Shown here: piece by piece, positions 47,048 through 58,861 of the stretch
Layout of the letters: every line of letters begins with the position of its first letter
How positions within the stretch are numbered: the stretch's first letter is position 1
Source of the DNA: Adiantum capillus-veneris
Lineage: Eukaryota > Streptophyta > Polypodiopsida > Polypodiales > Pteridaceae
Length of the DNA: 64,000 nt
NCBI GenBank assembly: GCA_014529385.2
Contig: CM043955.1
Coordinates: 151,764,140 to 151,828,139 of the forward strand
Direction: 5' to 3'
Position numbers and translations under genes: made by a program
The notes under the pieces: model-generated
What the model was told of the DNA's origin: nothing
What the model saw: only the letters and a program-made list of their open reading frames with translations
Databases searched by the model: none

Positions 47048-47126
47048 AAAATTAGGGCGAAGTAAATGTGTAAGTTAGCTTCTTCTTTTACTCAAGCTAC
47101 TTACACATTTACTTCGCCCTAATTTT
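47048..47126. other. Near-perfect 33/34-bp inverted repeat with 12-nt loop
   Basis: Left arm 47,048-47,081 (starts AAAATTAGGGCGAAGTAAAT) pairs with right arm 47,094-47,126; one unpaired T is the only fault. The loop is CTTCTTTTACTC. It could be a tiny foldback element or a small-RNA hairpin. The following stretch to 48,116 has nothing else recognisable. Confidence 0.9.
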
Positions 47127-48116
47127 GAATGACAGGGCTATACCTCGTGTGGTCTGCATTATCTGACTTTTAAGGCATTTTTTAACTTAATTTAGCTGCA
47201 GACTCCCATACTACCTACTACAAGTTTAAACGAGAAGCATAGTTATGTGGTTTTGCTAGGCATTCTCTTGATGCATAAAAAACCTAGATTATCTCACATA
47301 ATTTTATGTCTAACTGGAAATGCATGTCGTAAATGGAGACTTGTAGGAAAGAGTAGCTACGATCAAATTAATTTTGCGATGGTTTTTTGTTGGACCAATC
47401 TATTGTTTATAGTATGTCTTTTACATGATGGATGCTTGTGATATTCTGACTAAACTCTAGTCAGTGCCCTTCACACTAGTCCATATTGTGCTCCAAACTT
47501 TTTTTTTTTCACATTGCCATTGTCAAGTGAAGGTGCCAAAATTGTATGTTCTAACTGTGCAATTAAATACTTATATCAAATCAAATTCTAGATAACTAGA
47601 ATATTATTTTATTTCATGGCCAATCATTAACATGTTACATATCTTTTGTTGTAAGTTTGATAGCTACAACTTTCTCCTACTTGTACCTCTCTCTCCACGC
47701 ACAAACTGGTATATATATTTTCAAATGCATCACATTATCCAAGTACATATATCCAATACCTCTTTGCTTTTCCTTTTTTATGTTATCTTTTGAGCTATGA
47801 ACCCAACCATCTCTGTAAGGTCCCTCCCTAAACCCTAGAGCCATTCAGAAAATTTTTTCGGCCTAGAAAATAAGTTAGAAAAAGTAAGACCGACAAAGAA
47901 GTTATACCGACAACGGGACTTTACTCCAGAATGAAAAGACAAGGATATTTCAGATAAGAAATTACGTCATCCCTATATTTTTCCTTTAAGATTAAGATTA
48001 TTTTATACTTTTTTGTCAAAAGCCGCGTGGGAACTGATCTAGATCGAGAACTAGGAGAAAAAGGGACTAACTTAATTGAAAGGTAAAGTTAAGAGATAAG
48101 AACTAAGAAGAAAATT

Positions 48117-48232
48117 AGGGTCCAATAGCACTTGAGAAGAGAAATGGGGTCCAATAGCATTTGAGAAGAGGATTTGGGGTCCAATAGCATTTGAGAAGAG
48201 AATTGGGGTCCAATAGGAATTGAGAAGAGAAT
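48117..48232 (+). repeat. ~33-bp tandem repeat, four copies
   Basis: GGGTCCAATAGCATTTGAGA and close variants repeat four times. The array ends 15 bp before a TATA box and so lies in a promoter-like position. Confidence 0.93.
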
Positions 48233-48248
48233 TCCACCCACCATTTCT

Positions 48249-48256
48249 TATATAAA
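48249..48256 (+). promoter_or_regulatory. Possible TATA box
   Basis: TATATAAA just downstream of the 33-bp repeats, followed by a pyrimidine-rich, ATG-poor leader and a donor-like site GAGGAG/GTAACC near 48,520. No coding region follows that I can name; the 185-bp tandem array would then be in an intron. Confidence 0.35.
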
Positions 48257-48589
48257 CACCCCCTCTCCTTTGTATTTTTAGACACACATATTGCTAAGCT
48301 ACTTGCATACTTGCCATGCTCAAGACTATACTTAAGTAACTCAAGGTTTCCATTAAACCTTGCTCTTGCTCTCTCCCTCTCTTGAAGGCCAAACCCTTGA
48401 AGGTTTTGTGAAGAAGCTTCTCTCTCCAACCTCTTCACCATAAATCCCTTTTCCTTTTTCCTTGAACCTCACATCTCTTCAAAAAGGACTTCAACCCCAC
48501 TTCCCTTTTGTTTAGAGGAGGTAACCTTCTTTTCTAGTAGGATTAATTAATCCATGTGTTTTATTACTAGGAAGGTTTATGTGCATCAT

Positions 48590-48999
48590 TTTAGGTTTAA
48601 GCTTGAATGGAAACCTTGCAATTAGGGTTAAGTGATAAGAGTATCTACGCATCATAAAGTTAAGCTTCAAAGGTAGATTTGCACTCGTAAGCTAAGCTTT
48701 AATGGTAACTTTGCACTTAGATGTAAGCTTTAGTGATTACCTTGCATTTTTAGATTTTAAGCTTTAATGGAAACCTTGCAATTAGGGCTAAGTGATAAGA
48801 GTATCTACGCATTATAAAGTTAAGCTCCAAAGGTAGATTTGCACTCGTAAGCTAAGCTTTAATGGTAACTTTGCACTTAGATGTAAGCTTTAGTGATTAC
48901 CTTGAATTTTTAGGTTTTAAGCTTTAATGGAAACCTTGCAATTAGGGTTAAGTGATAAGAGTATCTATGCATCATAAAGTTAAGCTCCAAAGGTAGATT
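48590..48999 (+). repeat. ~185-bp tandem array, left part
   Basis: The unit runs AAGCTTTAATGGAAACCTTG, CAATTAGGGTTAAGTGATAA, GAGTATCTACGCATC..., through GTAACTTTGCACTTAGATG. Two and a bit copies lie left of Copia-1 and about two more lie right of it (52,893-53,320); Copia-1 inserted inside a unit. Confidence 0.92.
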
Positions 49000-49190
49000 T
49001 GAAGGAGTACGAACGGAAGTGCGACGCGAGAGAGAGTGCAAGAAGAAGAGCACGACGATATGGTGAACTCGCTCTACTGTAATGTGTAGAGCATAGTGAG
49101 TTCTTATTAGGTTTTACAAAAGAATATGTGTACATACCTAGCGGCCCGCCCACTTACCTGGGCGACCACATTGGCCTTTATATCCCAACA
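49000..49190 (-). repeat. Copia-1 3' LTR
   Basis: 191 bp; plus-strand ends TGAAGGAGTACG...TATCCCAACA. Paired with 52,702-52,892. Confidence 0.95.
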
Positions 49191-49279
49191 ACCTCCCACT
49201 TAAAGTCCAATGTGGTACTTTAAGTGTGAGAGAAGCTACTATACAAGCTAATATACAAGAGATGTAGAGAAGTGATGTA

Positions 49280-52200
49280 CTACCCTACACCTAACTGCTT
49301 GCGAAAGTGCACAAAGCTCTCTGAGGGAAGTCCTTTTGTAAGTAGATCAGCAGGATTTTCTGTGGTGTGAACTTTGACAAGCTGAATTTGTTTATCCTCG
49401 AGCATTTCCCTGATGAAATGATACTTCACATCCACATGCTTTGTCTTTGAGTGATAAACTGGATTGCGAGCTAGTTGTAATGGCACTTTGACTATCACAA
49501 TATAACACGGGCATCTCTTCTTTGATTCCCAAATCTGTTACTAGTCGATTAAGACAAATTGATTCTTTGCATGCCTCTGATGCTGCAACATATTCAGCCT
49601 CTGTAGTAGATTGAGTAACACAATCTTGTAATCTAGAACGTCATGATACTGCTCCACCAGCCAATGTAAAGACATACCCTGACGTAGACCTTTGGTTGTC
49701 TAAGTCACCTGCATAATCTGAGTCTGTAAAACCCTTTACACTTAGCTCCTGACTCCCATAGCATATACGCATACTCTTTGTAGCTTTCAGGTATCTCAAT
49801 ATTCCTTTCACTGCCTCCCAATGTTTCTTGCCTGGGTTTGACATGTATCGACTTACTACTCCCACTGCAAATGCAATGTCTGGGCGAGTAGCAATCATTG
49901 CATACATCAAACTACCCATTGCAGAAGCATATGGAATCTTATCCATTTCAGCCTGTTCTTCCTCAGACACAGGACAATCTTGTTTGCTAAGTTTCACATA
50001 TGGTGGCAATGGAACACTCAATGCCTTTCCCTTCTCCATATTGAAACGTTGCAAAACCTTGTCAATATACTCTGTTTGAAATAACCAAATCAACTTCTTT
50101 GATTTGTCTCTCTCAATGCGCATACCAAGTATATGACTTGCCTCACCCATGTCTTTCATGTCAAACGATTTTTCCATCTTTGACTTCAAAGCTGAAATTT
50201 CTTCCAAGTGCTTGCCAGCAATCAACATGTCATCCACATACAAAATAAGGATCAGCCAACTACCATCCTTAGCCTTCTTTGTATATAGACAATGATCGAA
50301 CTCACTACGTTTGTAGCCTTGAGAAAGCATAAACTTGTGGAATTTATGGTACCATGCCCTCAGTGATTGTTTTAAGCCATAAAGACTCTTTAACAACTGG
50401 CATACCAAATCTTCCTTGCCTTTCTCAACAAACCCTTCTGGCTGCTGCATGTAAATTTCCACATCTAAATCACCATGCAAGAACGCTGTCTTGACATCCA
50501 TTTGGTGCAACACCAAATCTAATATGGAAACCAATGCAAGAAAGCATCTCAATGTAGTCATCTTGACCACCGGAGAGAAGACTTCATCAAAGTCAATGCC
50601 TTGTTCTTGCTTAAAGCCCTTTGCAACAAGCCTTGCTTTGTTGACTATTATGAGCGGTGATCTTATACCTGTAAACCCATTTACAAGGTAGAGCCTTTTT
50701 GCCCTGTGGTAATTTAACTAGCTTCCATGTCTGGTTTTTATGCAGAGCTGTCATCTCTGACTGCATGGCCAATTGCCAATTCCCGGAGTCCTTCATTTGC
50801 ACTGCTTCCTTGTAACATGAAGGCTCATTGCAATCAGTCAACATGACATAGTTCATAGATGGAACAAACCGATCAGGAGGTCACGTGATACGTCCAGATC
50901 TATGCAAAATAGGTGGCTCAGGCTCATCCACAACCTTTGGTTCCAATCTATCATGTCCTTGCTCCTCTTGAGCCCTGACATTTTGTCTTGCACGTGCAGG
51001 TCCATCTTCTTGGAAGAAAACTCTTCTAATCTCCTGAACCCTCTTTGGTTTAGAATGATATTTGGATTCATTAAAGTGAACATCATTGCTGCTGATAACC
51101 TTTCTGGATTTGGGATCCCAAAGTCTGTACCCCATCGCACCAGAATTACCATAGCGTAGAAAGATGCACTTTCTACTCTTTGGCTCAAGTTTGTTCCTAA
51201 ATTCTTTTGGAACGTGAGTATATGCCTCACAGCCAAAGACTCTGAGATGCTTGTATGAGGGCATTTTGCCTGACCATACCATCTCTAGCACCGAATCCTT
51301 CTGCAAAACCTTGCTAGGAGATCTATTTATAAGATGAACAGCTGTTGATACAGCTTCAGCCCAAAACCCATTTGGCAGCTGTGCATTAGACAATATACTT
51401 CTGACCCTGTCTTGTATGGTCCTATTCATCCTCTCAGCAACACCATTTTGAGGAGGATTGTAAGGAGCAGTAAGTCCACGTTTTATACCTTTTGACTCAC
51501 AAAAGTCCTGAAAGGCCTTTGAAAAATACTCTCCACCATTGTCAGTGCGTAAGCATTTAAGCTTCTTGCCACTCTGATTCTCCACAAGTGTCAAAAACGT
51601 TTTGAAAACACTAAACGCTTCATCCTTGTGCTTGAGAAAGTAAACCCATACTTTCCTCGAGTAATCATCTATAAATGTCATAAAGTAAGAAGCTCCCCCT
51701 AGAGATACGTTAGGCATAGGTCCACACAAATCACTATGAACAAGTGCCAACTGTGTATCTCTTCTACTGCTTCTATGCTTATGTGGCTGCTATGTTTGCT
51801 TACCATACAGACAATGTTCACAGAATTCAAACTCATTAAATGAAAAGCCAGGCAAATAACCAGAACGAGACAAGATTTCCATTCCCTTCTTGGACATATG
51901 TCCTAATCGGCTATGCCACAAAGAAACGTTCAGCTGCTCGGTTACATTGATTACATTTTTAGAGACATTTGATACATAAATAATGTAAAGTCCTCCAGAG
52001 TTTACTCCATGTGCTACTGTCATCGAACCCTTGGATATCTTCCACATGTTTTGTCCAAAAGTGGTGATGTAGCCAGCATCATCAAGTAAACCTGTGCTGA
52101 TCAAGCTCTTTGTAATTGCAGGAACATGTCTCACATTCTTCAGCATCTCCAACACCTAAGATCTCACATGTCTGCCCATTGCCTAGCCGAACATGATCTT

Positions 52201-52290
52201 TAGTGGTCACATAAGAGGTAAACCACTCCTTGTTTGGAGACACATGAAGTGATGCCCCTGAGTCTATAATCCAGTCACTCAGCTACCTGA
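49280..52290 (-). pseudogene. Copia-1 pol: protease, integrase, RT, RNaseH (broken)
   Basis: Right to left on the minus strand: DWIIDSGASLHVSP protease active site (about 52,280-52,240); SLWHSRLGHMSKKGMEIL and CEHCLYGKQT GAG-pre-integrase; integrase core with LRTDNGGEYFS and GVAERMNRTI; RT with [15 protein letters not shown] and the catalytic LYVDDMLIAGK; RNaseH ending NPADLLTKGLP. Stops: TAG for Gln after GKQT, TGA for Arg after SGRIT, TGA for Trp in AVS(W)RSRLQ. A deletion after the KWVYRYKITAH segment and a one-base insertion near 49,485 add frameshifts. The catalytic motifs remain readable, so the copy is relatively young but dead. Confidence 0.93.
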
Positions 52291-52301
52291 TGAACTGGTG
52301 G

Positions 52302-52687
52302 ATGTCGCCTACAGTCTGTGTGTAGGTGCGCCCGTGTCGTATGTGACACGCCTCCAAGAACTGTGAGCCATCCTTCGATGTGTAGACAGCCACAAATCAG
52401 CACTCTGGGAGTGCCGATATCCTCAGCACCTGCAGTCGTAGCCCGAAACCCCAAATTTGCAGAGTCGGATCTGCACCCGCCGAAACCACGTAGTCGAAAA
52501 TGGCCTGCGCAGAACCTTGTCGAAGCCGAACGATGGCCGAGATGACCTCAGAATGAAACTTTGAGAACACCGAGCCCTTCGAGTTTGCCCACAAGATTTG
52601 GGGCCGTGTCTTCGTCTGTCGAATCTCACTCCAATTCGACCAGGTGACTCTGGCTACTTGCAAATGCTACCCCGAGCCTCGATCTGA
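52302..52687 (-). other. Copia-1 leader with conserved 88-codon open frame
   Basis: Between primer site and protease lies GC-rich sequence open for 88 codons on the minus strand (52,663-52,397; ILWANSKGSVFSKFHSEVIS, then AIVRLRQGSAQAIFDYVVSA). The same frame, with few changes, is in Copia-2 (55,425-55,703). It has no gag signature. It may just be leader that is open by chance and recently copied. Confidence 0.6.
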
Positions 52688-52701
52688 GCTCTGATACCAG
52701 T

Positions 52702-52892
52702 TGAAGGAGTACGAGCGGAAGTGCGACACGAGAGAGAGTGCGAGAAGAAGAGCACGACGATATGGTGAACTCGCTCTACTGTAATGTGTAGAGCATAGTG
52801 AGTTCTTATTAGGTTGTACAAAAGAATATGTGCACATACCTGGCGGCCCGTCCACTTACCTGGGCGACCACATTGGGCTTTATACCCCAACA
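52702..52892 (-). repeat. Copia-1 5' LTR
   Basis: 191 bp, partner of 49,000-49,190; the tRNA-Met primer site abuts its left edge. Confidence 0.95.
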
Positions 52893-53320
52893 AGATTTTC
52901 ACTCGTAAGCTAAGCTTTAATGGTAACTTTGCACTTAGATGTAAGCTTTAGTGATTACCTTGCATTTTTAGGTTTTAAGCTTTATGGAAACCTTGCAATT
53001 AGGGTTAAGTGATAAGAGTATCTATGCATCATAAAGTTAAGCTTCAAAGGTAGATTTGCACTCATAAGCTAAGCTTTAATGGTAACTTTACACTTAGATG
53101 TAAGCTTTAGTGATTACCTTGCATTTCAAGTTTTAAGCTTTAATGGAAACCTCGCAATTAGGGTCAAGTGATAAGAGCATCTATGCATCATAAAGTTAAG
53201 CTTCAAAGGTAGATTTGCACTCTTAAGCTAAGCATTAATGGTAACTTTGCACTTAAGTGTAAGCTTTAGTGACTACCTTGTATTTTAGGTTTAAGCTTTA
53301 ATGGAAAGCTCGAAAACTCA
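52893..53320 (+). repeat. ~185-bp tandem array, right part
   Basis: Continues the array interrupted by Copia-1, beginning within the unit at the duplicated AGATT. About two and a half further copies, the last with more changes. Confidence 0.92.
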
Positions 53321-54685
53321 TAAATTATAGGATGACCTTCTAGCTTCCTAAAATGGAAAGCTAGGTACCATAAGAAAAGAGTAGTTGTTTAAGCTCTATA
53401 GAAGTAGTTCAATTTTTGGTATTGAAGAGTATTTCTAAAGTTTTCAATTTCAAGTTTTTTTGCAAATACGGGATGGGGGAGATAGGGGATAACTTCGTAG
53501 AATTGATCTCTGTGTTGTTTGAATCGAAAACTCTACAAGATTCCATGGAGATGCCCCATGGTTGGCAAAGGATTGCAAAAACCTGGGAATCGACAAAAAC
53601 AGGGATTGAACTTAAAAGAGTTGTTATTTCCGAAGAGACCTTAACCATCAAATGCCTATGGCAAAAACTCGCTTGTATTTTCTAAATAAACTTGGCTGGT
53701 AGATAATTAATGAAAGTAGGAATTAAGGTTGATAAATGAATGAACCTAGAAATTACCAACTAGGAGTTAAAATGAATCTCGAGAGGTGAGAGTCTTACCA
53801 TGCACCGAGCGAGTTTTTCCGAGCAAAGACAAACCCGAGCAAATGTTTGTATGCAATATAGTAAATCTCGTCATCAACAAAATATTTATTGTTTGTTGTA
53901 TATTGATGCACCACAACAAAAAAGGGTTATCAATGGATAGACTACTTCCTAAATTCCAAAAGATCAAAGTTTACTTTTAAATAAATTAACACAATATTTG
54001 AAAGTGTTATCTTCTCCCTTAGGCTCAATCTTTCTTTATCCAATTGTAGTCTCCCCCCCTTGTAGTGCTTTGGCTCCAATTTTCCTTGCTTGGGCTTCAC
54101 ATGTTTGAGCATGACGTTAAATTGATAGACTAATAAGAGCTCTAGCTCTTTACTTAATGCTCAAGTCATCCTATATTTCTGTTTGGAAGAGGACATTTGT
54201 ATTGCTCCATTGTCAAGTACTTTGGTTCTTGATTGTCGTTTATACTTGAGCATGTGCATCCCTTCCTCCTCTTAGCCACATCAAATTGATAGCAATTTAA
54301 TTATTGCACCTCATTAGTTCATATATACACAAATAGTCCCTTCCATGTCGTCTTGCCCTACTCGTACTACAAGGTTGTGATCTTCACCCTTCTTACATTA
54401 CACACGGTAGACAAACACCATTAATTATGAAAGACTTCTTTTGTTACAACAAAATCATGTTTTTCCATAATTGACCAACATAAGCCTTTTTTAATTAATT
54501 TACAAAAACAACTACCAAACTTATTAGAGTTCTATGCCTAAAATTTACTAGAAAGATTGTTCATAATTGAAAGAAAATATTTGGAAACAAATAAAATATT
54601 GAGGATCTTTTTACCATACAATGTGACAACCTCAAAGCTTAGGGGTGTGAGAATTTTTATGGATGCTTAAAAACATTTTCAACTC

Positions 54686-54690
<5 letters not shown>
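53321..54690. other. Intergenic DNA, no feature recognised
   Basis: An 89-codon frame at 53,416-53,685 has no recognisable domain and no supporting signals. The remainder is AT-rich. Confidence 0.5.

Positions 54691-54749
<59 letters not shown>
54691..54749. repeat. (GA)n microsatellite
   Basis: 59 bp of pure GA. Confidence 0.98.
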
Positions 54750-54750
<1 letters not shown>

Positions 54751-54993
54751 ACCATTAGATTGTGGTGTAAATTTCCTCGTTGAGCCATTCAAATCTTGAT
54801 TGTAATTATTTTCGGGGCCTTCACTTTGAAGATTTGAAATTGGGCTTCTTTTGCGGTTACGGATTCCTTTAAATACCTCATACTTTTCCATAAACTTGGT
54901 TTCCCAATCTTAAAACAAATATCGATAAATGGTTTGTTTTGAGTAGTGAAGAACACAAGGGAGAAACCAATAAGGTAAGCATATATGTCTAGC

Positions 54994-55139
<146 letters not shown>

Positions 55140-55206
55140 AATTTTAACGTCATAGCAAGCTTTCCCAAGAGACCTCAAAGCTCTATCCGATGAGAGTTGA
55201 ACTCAA

Positions 55207-55398
55207 TGTTGGGGTATAAAGCCCAATGTGGTCGCCCAGGTAAGTGGGCGGGCCGTCAGGTATGTACACATATTCTTTTGTAAAAACCTAATAAGAACTT
55301 ACTATGCTCTACACATTACAGTAGAGCGAGTTCACCATATCGTCATGATCTTCTTCTCGCACTCTCTCTCGCGTCACACTTCCGCTCGTACTCCTTCA
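55207..55398 (+). repeat. Copia-2 5' LTR
   Basis: 192 bp, TGTTGGGGTATAAAGCCC...ACTCCTTCA. It is the reverse complement, with few changes, of the Copia-1 LTRs. Confidence 0.95.
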
Positions 55399-55818
55399 AC
55401 TGGTATCAGAGCTCAGATCGAGGCTTGGGGCAGCATTTGCAGGTAGCCAGAGTCACCTGCTCAGATTGGAGTGAGATTCGACAGGCGAAGACACGGCCCC
55501 AAATCTTGTGGGCAAACCCGAAGGCCTCAGTGTTCTCAGAATTTCATTCTGAGGTCATCTCGGCCATCGTTCGGCTTCGACAAGGTTCTGCGCAGGCCAT
55601 TTTCGACTACGTGGTTTCGGCGGGTGCAGATCCGACTCTGCAAATTTGGGGTTTCAGCCTACGACTGCAGGTGCTGAGGATATCGGCACTCGCAGAGTGC
55701 TGATTTTTGGCTGTCTACACATCGAAGGACGGCTCACAGTTCTTGGAGGCGTGTCACATACGACACGGGCGCACCTACACACAGACTGTAGGCGACATCC
55801 ACCTGTTCATCAGGTAAC

Positions 55819-57817
55819 TTGTGTTTGCTGCTTGATATTCTAGATTTCATCCTAACATTGCAGGTACTTCCACATGGGATGTATTGTCAAATCTTGTCTC
55901 TTTCTAGTTATTTTCCTGGCTTTTCATTTAATGATTTTAAATTCTGTGAACATTGTCTACATGGTAAGCAAACACAACAGCCACATAAGCATAGAAGCAG
56001 TAGAAGAGATACACAGTTGGCACTTGTTCATAGTGATTTCAAATATCATTCTAAACCAGAGAGGGTTGAGGAGATTAGAAGAGTTGTCTTCCAAGAAGAT
56101 GGACCTTCATGTGCAAGACAAAATGTCAGGGCTCAAGAGGAGCAAGGACAGGATAGATTGGAACCACAGGTTGTGGCTGAGCCTGAGCCACTTATTGTGC
56201 GTAGATCTGGACGTATCACGCGACCTCCTGATAAGTTTGTTCCATCTATGAACTATGTCATGTTGACTGATTGCAATGAGCCTTCATGTTACAAGGAAGC
56301 AGTGAAAATGAAGGACTCCGGGAATGTACAATTGGCCATGCAGTCAGAGATGACAACTCTGCATAAAAACCAGACATGGAAGCTAGTTAAATTACCACAG
56401 GGCAAAAAGGCTCTACCTTGTAAATGGGTTTACAGGTATAAGATCACCGCTCATGATAGTCAGCCAAAGTACAAAGCAAGGCTTCTCGCCAAGGCTTTAA
56501 GCAAGAACAAGGCATTGACTTTGATGAAGTCTTCTCTCCAGTGGTCAAGATGACTACATTGAGATGCTTTCTTGCATTGGTTGCTATATTGGATTTGGTG
56601 TTGCACCAAATGGATGTCAAGACAGCGTTCTTGCATGGTGATTTAGATGTGGAAATTTACATGCAGCAGCCAGAAGGGTTTGTTGAGAAAGGCAAGGAAG
56701 ACTTGGTATGCCAGTTGTTAAAGAGTCTTTAACAAACCGAGGGCATGGTACCATAAGTTCCACAAGTTTATGCTTTCTCAAGGCTACAAACGTAGTGAGT
56801 TCGATCACTGTCTATATACAAAGAAGGCTAAGGATGGCAGTTGGCTGATCCTTATTTTGTATGTGGATGACATGTTGATTGTTGGCAAGCACTTGGAAGA
56901 AATTTCAGCTTTGAAGTCAAAGATGGAAAAATCGTTTGACATGAAAGACATGGGTGAGGCAAGTCATATACTTGGTATGCGCATTGAGAGAGACAGATCA
57001 AAGAAGTTGATTTGGTTATCTTAAACAGAGTATATTGACAAGGTTTTGCAACGTTTCAATATGGAGAAGGGAAAGGCATTGAGTGTTCCATTGCCACCAT
57101 ATGTGAAACTTAGCAAACAAGATTGTCCTGTGTCTGAGGAAGAACATGCTGAAATGGATAAGATTCCATATGCGTCTGCAGTGGGTAGTTTAATGTATGC
57201 AATGATTGCTACTCGCCCAGACATTGCATTTGCAGTGGGAGTAGTAAGTCGATACATGTCAAACCCAGGCAAGAAACATTGGGAGGCAGTGAAAGGAATA
57301 TTGAGATACTTGAAAGCTACAAAGAGTATGCGTATATGCTATGGGAGTCAGGAGCTAAGTGTAAAGGGTTTTACAGACTCAGATTGCAGGTGACTTAGAC
57401 AACCAAAGGTCTACGTCAGGGTATGTCTTTACATTGGTTGGTGGAGCATGTATCACAGTCTCATATCGTTTTTATTACTGATGGTGTTATCAATGATCTA
57501 GCAGATAGGCTGAATATGTTAGGTGGCATCATTGGAAGAATCAATTTGGCATAATCATAGTACAGATTTGGATCAAAGAAGAGATGCCCGTGTTATATTG
57601 TGATAGTCAAAGTGCTATACAACTAGCTCGCAATCCAGTTTATCACTCAAAGACAAAGCATGTGGATGTGAAGTATCATTTCAATAGGGAAATGCTCGAG
57701 GATAAACAAATTCAGCTTGTCAAAGTTCACACCACAGAAAATCCTGCTGATCTACTTACAAAAGGACTTCCCTCAGAGAGCTTTGCGCATTTTCGCAAGC
57801 AGTTAGGTGTAGGGTAG
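55819..57817 (+). pseudogene. Copia-2 pol remnant (GAG-pre-integrase tail, RT, RNaseH)
   Basis: The frame from 55,819 gives FKFCEHCLHGKQTQQPHKHR and LALVHSD, then jumps to KYHSKPERVEEIRR: the integrase core present in Copia-1 is deleted at about 56,040. RT follows ([41 protein letters not shown]) with a frameshift near 56,540, a TAA at 56,730 in the LYGLKQ region, a TAA near 57,023, and a small deletion near 57,390. RNaseH (YCDSQSAIQLARNPVYHSKT..LLTKGLP) is readable at 57,584-57,817. Copia-2 still has the Gln codon at the site that is a TAG in Copia-1. Confidence 0.92.
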
Positions 57818-57906
57818 TACATCACTTCTCTACATCTCTTGTATATTAGCTTGTATAGTAGCTTCTCTCACACTTAAAGTACCACATTGGACTTTAAGTG
57901 GGAGGT

Positions 57907-58098
57907 TGTTGGGGTATAAAGCCCAATGTGGTTGCCCAGGTAAGTGGGCGGGCCGTCAGGTATGTACACATATTCTTTTGTAAAAACCTAATAAGAACTT
58001 ACTATGCTCTACACATTACAGTAGAGCGAGTTCACCATATCGTCGTGCTCTTCTTCTCGCACTCTCTCTCGCGTCGCACTTCCGATCGTACTCCTTCA
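57907..58098 (+). repeat. Copia-2 3' LTR
   Basis: 192 bp, partner of 55,207-55,398. Confidence 0.95.
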
Positions 58099-58524
58099 CT
58101 CAAGACCTGTTATTCAAGAGGGAAATGGCATAACCAATCTACCACACTTGGGTTATAGAAAGGTTATACCATTTTCCTCCTCTTATTAACACACTCACAC
58201 ACCCACCCACCCACACACCCGAGAAGAAGAGAATTTTAACATCCTAGGAAGCTATCCCAAGAGACCTCAAAGATCTGTCCGACGAGAGTTGAACTCAAGA
58301 CCTATTATTTAAGAGGGAAATGGCATAACCAATCTACCACACTTGGGTGATAGAAAGGTTATACCATTTTCCTCCTCTTATTAACACATACACACCCGAG
58401 AAGAAGAGAATTTGAACTTCGTTGGAAGCTATCCCAAGAGACCATAAAGATCTATCCGACGAGAGTTGAACTCAAGACCTGTTATTCAAGAGGGAAATGG
58501 CATAACCAATCTACCACACTTGGG

Positions 58525-58528
<4 letters not shown>

Positions 58529-58561
<33 letters not shown>
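58529..58561. repeat. (AG)n microsatellite
   Basis: 33 bp of AG, between the third and fourth SINE copies. Confidence 0.95.
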
Positions 58562-58564
<3 letters not shown>

Positions 58565-58861
58565 GAAGCGAGGAGAAGTTTTACATACTGCATAGTGCGA
58601 CAATCCCAAATAACCTCAAAGATCTATCTAATGACTCTTGAACTCAAGGCTTCCTCAAAAGGAAAAGATTAAGAACGAGTGCTCACATGTCCCGGTTTGT
58701 AGTGTTCATCCCTTGAATTAAAAATCCCACGTGTAATTCAATTGGACCTTGACTTTTGAAGTCAAAAATTATAAATCTTGATAAATACGTATATTTTGGC
58801 CAAAAACCCGGTTATCTCACTACATTACCTTTAAAAAACATTAGACTAATATTGAAACCCA

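Larger units (their letters stand above)
49000..52892 (-). mobile_element. Copia-1: Ty1/copia element with both LTRs and TSD
   Basis: LTRs at 49,000-49,190 and 52,702-52,892 flank a minus-strand pol. The 5-bp target duplication AGATT is perfect (48,995-48,999 and 52,893-52,897). A tRNA-Met primer site (CTGGTATCAGAGC, complement of 52,688-52,700) and purine tract (AGTGGGAGGT against the 3' LTR) are present. I count 9 differences in 191 LTR positions (about 95% identity). There is room for only about 400 bp between primer site and protease, so the usual gag is missing. Pol carries stops. Nearly the same family as Copia-2. Confidence 0.95.
55207..58098 (+). mobile_element. Copia-2: Ty1/copia element with both LTRs and TSD
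   Basis: LTRs 55,207-55,398 and 57,907-58,098 (5 differences in 192 positions by my count, about 97%), perfect target duplication CTCAA (55,202-55,206 and 58,099-58,103), primer site CTGGTATCAGAGC at 55,400-55,412, purine tract AAGTGGGAGGT before the 3' LTR. Internally deleted: gag, protease and most of integrase are absent. It must have moved using proteins of related full copies, or been deleted after insertion. Inserted within a SINE. Confidence 0.95.
55140..58680 (-). mobile_element. Tandem run of a tRNA-derived SINE (first copy split by Copia-2)
   Basis: Copies on the minus strand: 58,160-58,099 plus 55,206-55,140 (split by Copia-2), about 58,350-58,220, 58,530-58,395, and a diverged one 58,680-58,562. 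Each starts with an A-box-like TGGTAGATTGG, then a B-box-like GTTCAACTC about 50 nt on, then a conserved body (CTTTGAGGTCTCTTGGGATA) and an AATTCTCTTCTTCTCGGGTG tail running into TG. The unit is about 170 bp. The order and spacing of the two polymerase III boxes support a SINE rather than a tRNA gene, since no cloverleaf with proper arms can be drawn. Confidence 0.65.

Noticed and set aside
52397-52663. Leader frame of Copia-1 as gag
   Set aside because: No UBN2 region, no zinc knuckle and wrong size; its conservation in Copia-2 is explained by recent common origin.
53416-53685. 89-codon frame, also open on the minus strand
   Set aside because: No recognisable domain, splice signal or repeat context; length is within chance for this base composition.
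58099-58680. Cluster of true tRNA genes
   Set aside because: Box A and box B motifs are present, but no acceptor stem or anticodon arm can be drawn, and the unit continues well past tRNA length into a SINE-like body.
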